Positions 26,231 to 39,410 of a DNA stretch of 64,000 nt are shown one piece after another. The notes beneath the pieces are model-generated. The model did no database searches, was not told the DNA's origin, and worked only from the letters and a program-made list of their open reading frames with translations. This DNA is from Climacteris rufus (taxonomy: Eukaryota; Chordata; Aves; Passeriformes; Climacteridae). Numbering within the stretch: position 1 is the stretch's first letter; the number at the start of each line of letters is the position of its first letter. A program made the position numbers and the translations under genes. The DNA is taken from assembly GCA_013398175.1 (NCBI GenBank), contig VZRZ01003935.1, positions 5,110-69,109 of the forward strand. The letters run 5' to 3'.

Positions 26231-26639
26231 TATAAATTGTTGTATAATGACTTAATAGGCTAAAATAAAATATTTACAGATTACCATAGGACAGGGATTG
26301 CTCAGCACAATCAACATAATTGTACACTCACTGTCATCCTGAATCAGTCAACCATCTAGAGCTAAAGCCTAGTCATACACCCACCCTGTTAACTTTACAG
26401 AAAGTATCATGACTCTTTATGATCTCAAGTAGCACAAATCTTCATTTTAGTGTGGAAAACTTTCTATTTAAGAAGCAGTATTAACAAAGCAGACAGATTA
26501 ATATTTTGTTCTTAATGAAAGTCAAATTACTTCCCTAGGATTTTTCTTTTCCTGATGGGAGTCCTGATATGCCACTTTGTGACTAATCAACAAACTCCTG
26601 CAATGGAAGCAATCTCAGTAGAAATGAGTCAGGTTGATG

Positions 26640-26795
26640 TATCCAAGAATCTCAGGGAGTAATGCAAAGAAACTGACCTAATCTCAACACAACAGGGACC
26701 AAAGGGTGGTCTTTGTTTCACATAAACCGTTATCAACAGCTGAGTTGGCCAACTGGTGATGTAAATGTTTCTCCCTGAATTCTTTAAAACTGTAA
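26640..26795 (+). repeat. Unclassified dispersed repeat, copy A
   Basis: Positions 26661 to about 26781 match the reverse complement of 61637-61760. Shared anchors are AATGCAAAGAA, GGGACCA, ATAAACC and AACTGGTG, then TAAATGTTTC and CCTGA. By eye about three quarters of positions agree. A second TAAATGTCTCCCTGAGTCAGG follows at about 26792, suggesting a small internal duplication. I cannot name the family. Confidence 0.65.
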
Positions 26796-29700
26796 ATGTC
26801 TCCCTGAGTCAGGCAAACCAACAGGGAGGGGGGTGAATGTGGCACTCAGTCCAAGAGTAGAAAAACAAAGCAAGCAGTAAAAGAATTTTTAAGAGAGCAA
26901 AGGGTTTGAGCTGGCTTCAACCTGTGTATTGCTTCCTGCTGACTGAGGACACCCAGCATCATCGTGATGAGCATATCATAGACACTGGTAATGGGAATCA
27001 CAGTGGTATTGTGCTTGAGCTGTGTACTACATTTGCTGTGTTTTACTAACTGTAACTTATATTTGATTGTGTTATACAGTATATTTTTAATCACTCTGAT
27101 AAATCAGAAATCCTTTTCAACACCAGCTATATTTAAAATAAATAAAACTGATATTAAATATTACAACCTCCACAAAGAATATCTCAAAGGCCCCAGTGAA
27201 AGTATGCTGCACTCTAACATATTTAAGATGGATAAATCTGTCAAGTAGCTTATCTCACCATTTGTCACAGCCAAAAAAATAACCTGCTCTGTGGGTGTAT
27301 AAAAATCGTGACTGTGGGTTCTTAGGATTCCATAATACACAAGGACACAATCCTCTAAATGTCTCTGTTTTATTACAGATCACCCGATATATTTCCCCCA
27401 TATCACCACTAGCAAGTAAAGCTAGTGGATATGTGTATCTCTCTCTCTTTCTATATATATATATATATATGTATATCTATATATGCATATATCAAGTTGT
27501 TGCAAACTATTATCAGCAATCAATAATACATCATTAATCAATGGTATGGAAGCAATCAATCATAGCAGAAATCAATCATATAAAAAAAATCAATTGTAAA
27601 AGAGCAACCAAATGGAGGATGTGCTCTATTACCAGCTACCAGAAATTTATAATTAGAAAGAAACTTATCAACAACAAAACAGGTATAGTTATAATAGATT
27701 ATTTATATGGATATGTAATACCAGTATCAAGTGAATTAGACAGGTTCCAGAAGGGGAGAAACAACCCCAAAGAGGAGGATATATTGACACAAGAAAGGAA
27801 CTGAACCATCTCAGAGGCAGAGGAGAAACAAAACTAACTCCAGAAGTGAGATGAATGAAGTAACAGACTGAGTCTCTCTTCAAAGTTGACCTACACCACA
27901 GAATCTGAAGTCACACAGGCATCCCCAGCCTGGGTCCAAGGTCTCATAGAAATTTCTTTGGAAGAATTCAACCTTAGGAACCTTAGGAAAGGAAAATTAA
28001 GTACTTTTTATTTAATAGACACATGATCACATGATCACATCAATCACCACCATTTTGAACGGCCAACAGATGTTGTCAATCTCTATTTTTTTGCCTGTAA
28101 GAGTCAATACATGACAAAGTTTTGTGTTCTTTCAGACTAATTTCATTTTTCCAGGCTGTTTCCACTTTTTCAGATGATAAGTTGCCAGTACAATTTCTTA
28201 GGTTTTGCACTTTTTGAGGATATCTCAGGACACCTCTTTTTTCTATGTATGCAGCTGTATTTCAAATATGTCAGCTGCACTTTTCAAGGATATTTGTGCT
28301 GCCAAGGCCTAGTTCCCAGGCTCACAGCTATCAGGCTGGCAGGCAATTTTTCTGTCAGTATTTTTCAACAGACATTTTCTTCTGTTCAGTAACATTCTCC
28401 TTCTAATCAGGCTAATTACAGCTGCTCACATCACCATTTTGTTTCTGTCTCTGCACATCTACACTGTGTAAATATTAATTTTTGCCCAGGATCTTTGTCA
28501 ATGTGAGTCAACATATTCCTCCCCAAAACAAATCCTTGCATGGTTTTAGAAGCTGATTTCAGTGCTGCTCTCCAAATCCAGCATAGGTGAAACATCACCA
28601 GACTGAGATCTTTATACATTAATGAATGCAGTTAAACCCTTGCAGGAATTAAGTCATTATTATATTACATAATACCACATCCTAAATCAAGAGAAACATA
28701 AAAATAACTCTCCTACAGCATAATCTGCACAGTATGTTGGACACTTTTAACAGGAAAAAATAATATTTTTATTCTCAAGGGCTACATGTGACCTCAGTAG
28801 CCCAGGGTTACTTGACCTGTAATGCAGATACCACCAATCTGCTCTGGAGATAGGTAGTCCTGAGCTAAATATACAAGAATCACAGTACCACATAGTAGGA
28901 TGACATCACTCCTAAGATGGATACAGTCACCAGTGTAGATAGAGACTATGAGTAATGATTTATTTTAAAAATATCTTGAGTAAAATCTAAAGTAGGCCAA
29001 TGAATCTGCTTGGGTAATGAAGACCAGATGCCAGAAAGCAGTTTAGTGCCTTATGAAGGATTTTGGTAGAAATTAGATGTGTGCTTTAAAGCTTAATTGA
29101 CATCTGAACCTGCAAAATGTCTAAACTCCATAAATATATCACTTTTTTTTTTTTTAATATATACTTATATATCTGTAAGAGTCTAAAGTTATGTTTCTTT
29201 CATGCTGTGAAGGACTGAATTGTGACAGGAACTTGATTAGGATGTGGGAATGGTGTGTTTCTCAATTAAGATCTTTGGACACTTGGAGCGCTCCACACAC
29301 TTCTGTAAGTTTGTTCTCCACATGAAAGCTATACAAACCAATATCTTCTGAGTCATGGTAGTGATCCACATCCTGATATAGGCTAGAACATGGTGTCATA
29401 GGACAGCCAAGATCATTTCCTGCATTATTAACTTTTAATTTTATGATCTGGGGAGTGATCTAACCACAAAATAGAAATCTAGCCCATAGTCCCTTATTTT
29501 CCTAACCTGTGAAAGTTCTACCAGTCTCCAGAAGAAAATTTAGGAATCTTTAGAATTCAGGAAACTTTGGCTAAAGAATTCCCCTGAATGCCCTTTCTTA
29601 GTTACCTTGTAAAGCCTCTATTGGAATATGCTTGTCTTTATGCTGTTCGTCCTGAGATGTGTGATTTGGGTAATCCGTTCTGTTAAGGCATTGGACTCTT

Positions 29701-29834
29701 CTCGTTCACCTTACTGAACACGACAACTATATCGATGATGACATAAATCTTGAAATTTTGAATTAGTATGTCTGGGATTGAATATTTATTTTTATTTTTT
29801 AATCATGTCTGGAGAAGTATTTTGATAGAAAGCT
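26796..29834. other. AT-rich unannotated stretch
   Basis: Contains a CT/TA microsatellite (27437-27493), an ATCA-rich patch (27520-27595) and a small repeat ACATGATC at 28020. No gene recognised. Confidence 0.4.
27437..27493. repeat. (CT)n-(TA)n compound microsatellite
   Basis: A CT run passes into about nine TA units and then imperfect TATA/TATC units. Confidence 0.85.
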
Positions 29835-30120
29835 CATGAAATTCAACAAGGGAAAAGCTTATGGCGTCCTGGGTTCCATTAGGTAAAGTATTGACAGCAG
29901 ATGAAGAGAGGGGAACATTCTCCTCTATTCAGCTCTGGTGAGAACACACCTGAGGTCCCGTATCCTGTTATGGGCTTCTCAGTACAAGAGTGGCATTGAT
30001 ATACTGGAGAAAGTTCAACAAAGGGTGACTAAAATGATAAAGTGATAGAGCATTTCTCCTTTATGTAAAGGCTGAGAGAGCTAGGATTGTTTAGCCTAGA
30101 AAAGAGAGTATCAGAGTGTT
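29835..30120 (+). mobile_element. CR1 LINE fragment (ORF2 3' part)
   Basis: In sense order I see 'aaattcaacaaggg', the tract 'attcagctctggtgag', 'tcagtacaagagtgg', 'ctggagaaagttcaaca', 'aaaggctgagagagctagg' and 'ttgtttagcctagaaaagag'. This is the region of CR1 encoding the end of ORF2. It breaks off near 30120, with no 3' tail. About 150 bp further right an ERVK LTR has inserted. Confidence 0.85.
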
Positions 30121-30270
30121 TAAGAGAACAGAGCCCACTGTTCATGTGAACCATTGCTGGGCAACTCATGTACAGTACAGCCTCATCATATGACTTCTGG
30201 ATCCACCTAGGAAAAAAATAGTTATATAACAACTGTAGAATTCAGTGCATAAATACTGAGCGTATGGATA

Positions 30271-30832
30271 TGTTGCAGTGCCTCTGGGGGTTGCCAGTGG
30301 CCCGCGTGCCGAGGGGGGCCCGGGGCTGCATGACCGCTGTTTCTCTGTGCCCGCCACAAGGGAGCTCGTCACGAAGCCGGGGCTGGTCCAGGGATGGCGG
30401 GGGGAATGGCACTCACGCGAAAGGGCAGCCCATTGCTCGGTTCTGTGTGATGGACCCCCCCATGACTGGCCAGTGCCTCTGTTGGTCTGCTGACGTCACA
30501 TGAGCCCTCCCTAGACATTGGCTCTCACACATAAGCCCTTCCCCTGGCCCCGTATGAAATAGCCTGCACCAGCCAGCTGTCCCTTGTCTTTATCCACTCC
30601 TCTGCAACTCCAGTAATAAAAACCCTACTGGTAATAAGCAGAAAAGAACCCTTCCTCGTCTCTTTACTTCTACTGCTTTTACCAACCCGTGTGGGTGAAT
30701 TTTGCAAACACCAGCACAGAAAACAAAAGCAGCCATGACTCCGATGGAGGGTGGGACAGGCTAGAATCACTTCTCTAGGTCACGTCACCACTGCCAAAGG
30801 CTTCCAGTTACTCACACTTTTTACCCATGGCT
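30271..30832 (+). mobile_element. ERVK-type solo LTR, 6-bp TSD TGGATA
   Basis: This is an endogenous retrovirus LTR left after loss of the provirus. It starts TGTTGCAGTGCC and ends CCCATGGCT, where the usual final CA has become CT. It is flanked by the same six bases TGGATA (30265-30270 and 30833-30838). A 6-bp duplication fits ERVK/betaretrovirus-type integration. U3 carries a perfect TGACGTCA at 30491-30498. A weak TATA-like stretch lies near 30560 and the polyadenylation signal AATAAA at 30615-30620. The U5 tract after it (AAAAGAACCCTTCCTCG) is nearly identical in the copy at 45681. No primer-binding site or gag/pol sequence lies to either side. Confidence 0.92.
30491..30498. promoter_or_regulatory. 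Perfect CRE palindrome in ERVK LTR U3
   Basis: TGACGTCA is the consensus CREB/ATF site. It lies about 115 bp before the polyadenylation signal, in the expected promoter part of the LTR. The related copy at 45681 lacks it (GTCAGTCAC at the matching place). Confidence 0.6.
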
Positions 30833-30838
30833 TGGATA

Positions 30839-31632
30839 CATTTCTGATGACAATAAGGTAATAAGAAAAATAGTGAGGAAAGATTTATAGAAAAATAACA
30901 AAAAGAAGAGATGATTTGTTCTTCCTCTTAGCACTCTGTGCTTAAATTGTTCTGTTTATCATATCCTTATTCCAACATTATGTATTTTTATCTTCATAAT
31001 AAAGTGCTGCTTAGTCTGATAGGGATTTGAAAGCCACAGTTGGGTTAAGAAGAGTGAGCATCCTCCTCCTTCTCCAGACAGGCGTAATAAACTTCATTGC
31101 AAAAAGAAGTTCATGGCTCCAAGCAGTATCTGAAGTAGAAAATTCTCTTGCTTCTCTCTCTATGTCTTAACTGTACTGAAAAGGAACTGATCAAAATAGA
31201 GAAGGTTGCATGGCTATGCAACAAATACACAGAAAAATGAAAAATCATCTTTTTTTTCCCTAAAACTGTTCAATTCCAATTTACATGAAATTTCATCCTT
31301 TTCCATTGGAAAGGTATTTTAGTAGATTGGGAAAAAGGCAGGTATAATTACCCATCATTATCTCAATAATATTCAGTACTACATTCATCAATATTTTTTT
31401 AGAGCATATAAAGGTCTGACACTAGACAGTAAGGTCACAAAGCTTCCTGCATTCAGCCCTTTACAGCATGGTGTCTCCAGAGGAATTTCATTTTTCCCCT
31501 TTTCTTTCTTATTTCTCCTGGTTGGAAATGTGTTTCTTTCAACCAGCCTGAAAAACACAAAACAGTCTGGAAACACCACCAAATCCAATCCTCCATGTTA
31601 ACAATTTGAGAGTGTTAATTTTCTGGAAGATT
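30839..31632. other. Spacer without recognised feature
   Basis: AT-rich sequence between the ERVK LTR and the older LTR. No coding or repeat signal was identified. Confidence 0.4.
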
Positions 31633-31879
31633 TGTGTTGTGGGCTTATGTGGAAAGGCTTAGTGTCTGTGAGAAGACATCAAAATCTGTGCAGACAACAA
31701 CACCAGTAAGATGCTAATTCCAGGCCTGGTGAGGCGGATATGGCTAAACTATCCAGATAAAAATTTGTATGGTAGAAAACTGTGAGAAAGGAAGAAACTG
31801 GCTACACACATGCCATCTCAATTTATGGGAACAGCATCTATGCCTTGTGAGTACCTGGGACTCGGGCTGTATACAAATG

Positions 31880-32993
31880 TGTGGTAGTTTGAGGGGGGTC
31901 TGGCTTTTTGGGTGTGGTAGGGGTCAAAAGATGGCTCCTGTAAAGAGCTGCCAGAAGCTTCCACAGCTGTCCAGTCAGGTCTACCTCTGATGTCTCCTGA
32001 AAGATAGACATGCTGTAAGCCACAGTTAGGCCAATTAGGAAGGAAGGTAACACCTGTGTGACAACATATTTAAGAAGCAAACTTGGGTGTAGGCATTGCG
32101 CGCCATGTAGCAATAGTTATGTAGTTGTTAGGCAGAGGAAAGGAGTACAAAATATAAAAGAAACAACAGTCGTGGACACCAGCAAAGCCAGCCAAGAAGA
32201 AGGAGGGAAGAGGAGGAGGTCCTTTAATCATTGGAACTGAAACATCTCTGCGGCCTGTGGTAAGGAACTGTACCAAATGCAGTGTTTTCCTGTACCCTGA
32301 GGGTCCATGAAGGAGCCGAGATCCACCCCACTACGGGGCAGAAGGGAGTGAATTCCTACAAGAGAGACTGTAATCTGGTGGCAATTAGCATTATTGACGA
32401 GGCCTTTGCTCCTGGAACCAGGAAGGGAGTCAATTAAGTTTAAAAAAGCCTGGTTTTATTCCTATCCTAAGAGGGACCAGCTCAGCTGTGGGAGAGAGCA
32501 ATGGGGCAGTGGCAGGCCCGGGCAGGCTGCCTGCCAACTTCTGCGAACCTGTCACAGTGACAGAAAAGAGGAAGAATGTAGCTGAACAGGGGAAAGAGAC
32601 GAAAGAGAAAACCCAACCTCCCTTCCAGGCATTTTGGCCAAGGAGAGAAAACATCTGATGACTGAACTAACTAGGAGGAAAAACCTCCTGGGTTCTCTTT
32701 ACCTTCTGGGAGAAGGGGGGAGGGCTGCTGGGGGAGGGGGGAGAAAAGAGAAAGAGTGTTTGAAAAGTTGTTTTTTGCTTGCTCCTTTAACTCTGTAATA
32801 AATTCACTTTATCACTTATAAGTTTTGAGGCTGTTTAACCTGTTTTAATTAGGGAGGTTTTCGCTCTCAGTGTTCTTATCTCAGCTTGGTAACACATTCC
32901 TTTTCCCCTGTCTGGCTGTAGAGGGAGGGGGAAAGGGGGAAAAAAAGCAGTCTTCGTGGAGCCTTGGCAGTCAGCCAGGGCTAAACCACGACA
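31880..32993 (+). mobile_element. ERVL-type solo LTR, 5-bp TSD AAATG
   Basis: It starts TGTGGTAGTTTGA and ends CTAAACCACGACA. The five bases AAATG occur immediately on both sides (31875-31879 and 32994-32998). A 5-bp duplication is the ERVL pattern. ATATAAAAG near 32152 is a candidate TATA box and TAATAAATTC near 32797 a candidate polyadenylation signal. The U5 side has a G-rich tract (32708-32742). The LTR is homologous along its whole length to the minus-strand copy at 44627-45611. Open frames inside it are short and lack retroviral motifs. It sits inside an older LTR. Confidence 0.92.
32708..32742 (+). repeat. G-rich tract in ERVL LTR, quadruplex-capable
   Basis: Five or more runs of three to six G's occur within 35 bases. 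The other copy of this LTR has an equivalent G-rich tract in its sense strand (44672-44689 as C's on plus). Confidence 0.7.
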
Positions 32994-33723
32994 AAATGGT
33001 ACCTCCAGAAGAACTTGGGATTCCCACCACTGAGGAGACCACTGTGAAGAAGGACCAGAACGATGCCACAGTCACAGGGATTCATGGCATGCTCTTCCTC
33101 NTCCCCTCCTCATTTCTTTCAATCTCTCTACCTTACATTTGCTGTTAAATAAAATACATTCTTTTGACTTTGGCATTTGGTCCAGTTTTCATCTCAATTC
33201 AGGCAGAGACATCTCTTATAATCGGATCATAATATCAAGATAAAATGACAATATGATAATAGTGAGGAGAAGTAAAATTTGATAAAATTATTTCATGGCA
33301 CTCTCACTTTGACACCCTTCTGTTATACTTGTCTTTTTACCCAACATGAGTGGCCTGAGTAGAAGCAGTTGTCATGACTTTCTTTAGCTGCAGCTTTTCA
33401 TCAGGTTACCAATGGGGAATAAAAGTTTTGTACGTCAGTCTCCTTTTCACATCCTAGATCTGAGTCCCACTTTCATCGCACTCTGAGAAAATCACAATTT
33501 CATCTCCTACAGGTTTTTAGTGATCTTTTAATTTCTTTTTATGATCAGTTTCACAATACTTCAAGAGAGTGAGATGAGTTGATTAGTTCCAAGTAAGTTT
33601 GTTCTAGGATGTTTTTGTTTTGCCCAGTTCATTAGATGCTTCTAGAGGTGCACTGGGGATATTTTTTTTTTTGGTATATTTTCGGCAAAGGCCCTGAAGG
33701 GTCATCTGTTTCCTTGAGTTGGC

Positions 33724-33741
33724 TTAATAAAGCTTTATTAA
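33724..33741. repeat. Perfect 18-bp palindrome
   Basis: TTAATAAAGCTTTATTAA is exactly self-complementary. It may be chance in AT-rich DNA. Confidence 0.7.
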
Positions 33742-36700
33742 AAAGAGCAGGGTGCCAAGGCTTTATTTAATCAATTTCTGGTTTCACCCGCCAAGAGTTC
33801 GTCCTTCTCTGGAGCAGCTGAATGAAAACAATCTGATTCAGCATTTCTGTGTTGGCTAATTTATGCAATTAGAAAAAAAAAAAAAATTCAGCAGACCTAA
33901 TGTCAATGTTTGCAATCTATAGACATTTTAGATTTGCAAATCTTTACCCTGAATTGCCATAGTTCCTTTCACTATTTTGCAAGGTATTAGCTGTAATAGC
34001 AATTGTATTATCTGAAGGAGAGTTTTATTGCATGTATTGACTTGACTAATGTCATAATGAAGACTATGTCAAAACATGATTTAACATATCTACAATTATT
34101 TTTTCCTAGCTTTTCAGCTGCAGCAAAAACAGAGTAAACGAACTGTAAAGACTACTATGATACAGAAAGTTTTTGAATATGTTAATTTTATCTTTCAATC
34201 TTCATCCTTTTAGTAGTAGTTTTAACTTAGTAATTACTGAAAAGCACAAGTTATTTTAAAATAATTTGACTTCTAGTGCTACCAATATTTTTTAAGTCCT
34301 AATAATTGTTATATAATACTACTGAAAATAAGTGCACTTTATTGGTTGACTAATGTGATGAGACATTGAATATAAGTAATAAAGCAAGGTATGAAAACAT
34401 GATGTTACTGAACTCTAGTGAAGTTTTGTCGTTTATTTCTGAAGAAAAAATATATCACCCAAGATGTTCAACATGGGTGACATTCAAAATAAAAATCAGC
34501 ATCTTGACAAAAGATAAAGAATAGGATACAATGAAACACTGATGATTTGTATTTGCTTATAGATAATTATTAGAAATGTGTTTTGGTGGTATTTGGAAAT
34601 TATTTAAACTAGAAAAATGCCTTCAAACCTTATTAGGAGGATCAAACACCGGGAAAAAACCCTCACCCCATAATAGTAGCCCAACAGACTAAGACAAAAA
34701 GAAGATGCTGTAAGGATTCAAGTAAGCAGTCCTGATGGTGTTCAGTGAAGCTGAAAGACAAAATCTGTTTATGGCTTCAGGTCACAAAGTCAAAGAAAGA
34801 TGTGCCCACAGTGGTGATAGGAAGGGAACAGTGACTTTGTGGTGGTGTCTCTGCTCTGTGACTGGGAATGTTAACATTGTTTTAGCCAGTGTCTGCAGGA
34901 AGAGCTGAAACCCTCCTCACACAAGTTGTTCCATTTTTATTCACGTGCCTACCAGTGTCTCTTCCAAAAGTGCTGTCCTCTGACATCTGTTTCAAAAATA
35001 GTGTAACCATCCAACTAGAGAAAGAAATGAAGGTGAAGGTAGAAGGCAATTTAGCTAGAAAGAGGAGATTGAGCTCTTGTTAATAATGAAACAATATACA
35101 TTGAAAGAAAAGTCATTGATATGGAAAAAGGCATATGAATGGTCAGATCAGCTGTTACAATACAAAATAAAAACCTGGATTCTAGATTTGCCTTACAGAG
35201 TTGGTTATACATGTTACAGTTAGCAGTTGTTAGATAAAATGGTGCTCATTTTGGCCTAGTGAGTATTTCTTATTTTAAATGCTACATTCATTGTTGAACT
35301 TGAAGGAACAGTTTGACTAGCAGTGCCTGTTTGGCTGTTCTCTGAAAGTAACCAGTGGTGGAAGAATCACAAATGATGGGCTATGAATTGCATTACAAAA
35401 GGGAAACAGATGTGTGGAAGGAAATTAGAACACCATGATCCATGTTCATATGCAGAATCATACCATATTTTTTTCTGTTCTTTTGTGATGTAGTACAGCC
35501 CTTGCATTTGTAACAAAGATGAACAGCAAGAGAAGATCATAACAGCTTATAGTCATGATACAGCTCATTTTTTCCATTTGTCATTTACTCCATGACTCTT
35601 GCTTAAGTTTAGTGTTTGTCACATGCATCATTTGTTTTTCTTTCTCTAGGTCTAGGAAGTCACAGAAAATACCCTTCAAAACTGTTGCCAGCCTGCAGAA
35701 ATCAACAGACTGTTATTGGTTTACTGAAAGACCATAATTTTTTCCTAATAAATTCAGTACTGTCTGCCAAACTGGAAACTAGAGGATTTCTAGATTTATT
35801 AAAAATTTGGTTAGACTGATATACTGTATTTTAAAAGCATTGACTCCTCAGGTTATGGATTGTCTTCTCTTTTTTCTTTGGAAGAACACATTAGGCAATT
35901 GAGTTCAAATACTCTGTCATTATAATTGGTGCAAGAGAGGAATTGCCTTTCAATGGCAAAATGTCAAGTGCTTCCTTTGCCTCATCAAAGCAAATTTGTC
36001 AGGAAAAGACTCATCTCATATAAATAGCAATCAGTGCAATTAATTTGTATGTTTCAATTAGCTTATGATCTAATTATCGCATGGTCTAAGGACAACAGCT
36101 AAGGACTTCAAAGAGAAAAGTGTTTCTCCTCTCTGCATCACTGTTTTCTATATTGTTGACTCATATTCATATACTTGAATGAATCCTTTGTGATAGTTTG
36201 TTGAACTTTGCAGCTTCATTTCACGCAAACTTTCAAGTCAGTTATATTGTGAACCTCAAACCCCAGTGCTACTAAACTGCCAGAGGAATTACAGCTAGTT
36301 CAAGTGATAGAAAACAGATGTTCCACAAAGTGATGATTATATTTAAATTATTAATGTTTTGAGACAATATCCCAAAGATCTCCTAGCCCATTAAGTGTAT
36401 TAAATAAAAAAACTGAACTGAGGCAGAACAGGATAGAGCCAACAGAAGACTAATGTATCTGCAATGTCATTGCTGTTGTTTGGAGATGCCAGAGTCCCAC
36501 CTTTATTATAACAGCATACTATTCTGAACAGGAAGAGAGTTTCAGATCTATTTTCAGCTTGATAGGATTCCAGGCTTTGCCTGGAAGAGCTGTTTTGGTA
36601 CTTTTTCTCTAGAGGGAATACTTCAACTGTTTCTGGGGTGAGAACTGTATCCCTGACTCCTTTACTTTACAAATAATTCAAATAATTACTAGGAAAATAC

Positions 36701-37260
36701 TACAGGGGTCTGCTTTGAACCCTTTTTGTTCAATCAAGCTGAAACAGTACTTCTGCTAATACCTCATATTGTTTATAAAATATGTCTTATTTTCAAGCTA
36801 TCACCATTTCTTAAAATAAAGGTCCATCAAAAATAGATGACTACATTGTAATGAAGAATAGTATCTACTTTTGCTGGTTAGAAAAATAAAATATGAGCAA
36901 AAAAAATTTAGTTCTAAAGACAGTATTTGTGTCAGAATTTTATAGTTCTTAATAGGAAAAGACAATATTACTTAAAAAATTATCATTTAGTTACAAAATT
37001 AACGTATGTCTCCCGCTTCATAATATCTTGCACTTTTTTTTCCTTATTTTTTTCCCCTATTCTCTTTATACCTTAGGAGAAGAGGAAGGGTTTGTGGGAA
37101 ATGAATAATAGAAAAACTCTCAGAATTCTTCCCTGACAACTTTTTTTTTTTATCTGGCAAAAAGTGGGTCTTTCATCCTCTATGATTAATTCCAGCCTTC
37201 CCAAAATGAGAAATGGGACTAAGTTATCCTGGTCAATATGATATGGGTGTTTTCCTCCTA

Positions 37261-37304
37261 AACATTTCTGTTGTGAACATTTCTGTTGTGAACATTTCTG
37301 TTGC
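37261..37304. repeat. 15-bp tandem repeat, nearly three copies
   Basis: The unit AACATTTCTGTTGTG occurs twice in full, followed by a partial third copy. There are no mismatches in the shared part. Confidence 0.9.
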
Positions 37305-39380
37305 TCCTGTCTCCCATAAGTGGAACAGACTTATATAGGGTGAGAGTTTGCGCTTCTCTCCATTTATCCCTAGGTTGACTCTCAAATAAATGAGTGAAAA
37401 AATAATAAAAATACTTATATTTCATGTCTATATCATGCTTCCTGTGTCTCAGAAAGAAGTGATGTTCAAATGATAATTTTTGATAGTAAGACTGTAGGCA
37501 GACTGACTAAAACATAAAAGTAGAGGCATTTCATCCAGCTACAGTAGCTTAATGTTTGTTTCTGGTCGTGACAGTAATTGAATAAATTAGAGAAATTTCA
37601 CTTAAAGATGTATTGGACATAACCCTTTATTCTCTCAGCTTAGTGTTGGTTTTATAGATAAGACTTTTAATAATGATTGTTGCTTCTCATCCTATCAGTC
37701 TAATTTTTTTTTACCCAGTGTAACTTATTTTGCAAATATAGACAGCATCAACAGGAAAAGAGATTTTGTTTTTCTTAGTAGAACAGCATATAACTCTGGT
37801 TGTAGCACTCTCTTGAAAGTATAGAATTCAAACCTTTTTGTGAAAACACTGCAACATGAGTCTCATATATATCACACGAGTGTGATGTTTGTTATACTCT
37901 TTTTTCCAAAAGAGTAGTATCTACTGTCTTACGAAAGAAAGAAGAAAGATTCTTTGTTGCAGTCTTTCAAATTTCCTAAGTGAGGAAGAGCCTGTGGGCT
38001 GTAAATTCTGTGCTGGAGTAGCTTGTCCCTGCAGCCCTGTTGTTTAGGCATCTGTGAAGGGATGATCTGGTGTCACAGCTCTTTTTCACAGAGCCTCCTC
38101 CTAGCTGCTTCAGGCAAATGTAGAGCCATTGCTATAAATTCTGCCATTCTGAGTAATTTAATTCTTCAGTGCATTAGACTAGGAGCACAGGCACTCCAAA
38201 CTAGCTGAATTTTGCTTTGGGACTCCCACATGTAAAAGCTACATTGTGAGATGCTTAGGATCAGAATGTCTTATTTGTCTGTTGAATCTAGTCCCATGTA
38301 ATCAGTATTTTCCGCTTTTTTCCAACTACATGAGTGTCTTTGCCACTTCTCTTCATATACCATTACTCTAAAATATTCTCCCTGTTATGTGTGGATTGTT
38401 CTGTTTCTCAGAGTAGTTGTCTCTTCTGTGAGGTTTCCAGTTTCTTTCAGGATGGTTCTGAGGAAGTATATTTTATGTCGTGCTGATTCTTCTGTCTAAA
38501 TATATTCTATAACTTTAGTAAGGTTCTTCCTAATCCGTTCTTTTGAATCACTTTTTTCTTTAAAGAATTTTCTGCCCTGATGGCTTTCCTTAAGGTCTTG
38601 TTACTATAGTTATGCAGCACCAGTTAGATACAAGTTGAGTGTTTCAGCTGTTTTTAGAAACTGTATAGTGAAGAATATGCAGTTGTCTAAAAGAAAATAT
38701 TTTAAGTGATCCACAACATTAAGAAGAAAGCAGCAAAAGTATTTCATTAGCACACAGATACTTTTAACTCCACAAATTAAATCAATTTGCAACTCCTATC
38801 AGAAATGTTTAAATCCCAGCTGTCAGTATTTATTAAAATCATGACAGATCTTTACAGTCACTGCTATAAACACCTGGCTGGTTTTTAAATTTACTCTGGC
38901 ATTCCTAGACTTTCAGACTCTTTCTGCAATTAGTAATTTGTAGACATTATAGTAAAATTTTATATTTTTCCTAGTCATTTTCTTGTTGTACAGGAAACCG
39001 AATGGTTAGACTTCCAGCAGCATTATTGTCTTATTAGGAGAGGAATAAACAGATAAAAAAGTTGTATTTATACTGTACTTCTATTTCCATCAAAGTTTCT
39101 AACAAGTCAGCAGTTCTTGGAAGTTTCTACTCTTATCCTAATATTTAATTCAAACTAGAGCTCTATAGGAAAGTATGGCTCTGAAGGTATAGAGAAACTG
39201 AAAATCCAGGCCATATTACTAAGGTTTTCAGCAAAGGAGGACTAAGAATTCAATCAAATTTATTACGGCTTTATTACTGTTATTTTAAAAGTCCCATTGG
39301 AAGCATCTACTTTTTTTTTCTGCAGCTTCAAGCAAACACTTTTCATCCCTGTCTTAAACCTACACACCAAGCACTACACG

Positions 39381-39410
39381 CACAAACACACACACACACA
39401 CACACAGAGA
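39381..39410. repeat. (CA)n microsatellite
   Basis: About ten CA units, with one interruption near the left edge. Confidence 0.85.

Larger units (their letters stand above)
31633..33237 (+). mobile_element. Older LTR, split by a nested ERVL LTR
   Basis: The two parts, 31633-31879 and 32999-33237, read as one ~490-bp LTR when the nested insertion is removed. It starts TGTGTTGTGGGC. The right part has AAATAAAAT (about 33149) followed by a U5 tract with TTTGACTTTGGCATTTGG, AATTCAGGCAGAGA. A similar tract occurs on the minus strand at 47880-47960. The outer ends are tentative: TGTG..TATCA with AGATT/AGATA beside them, matching at 4 of 5 bases. A single N lies at 33101. Confidence 0.55.

Noticed and set aside
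30271..33237. A provirus with two LTRs spanning 30.3-33.2 kb
   Set aside because: The LTRs belong to different families with different duplication lengths (6 and 5 bp), and no gag, pol or env-like sequence or primer-binding site lies between them.
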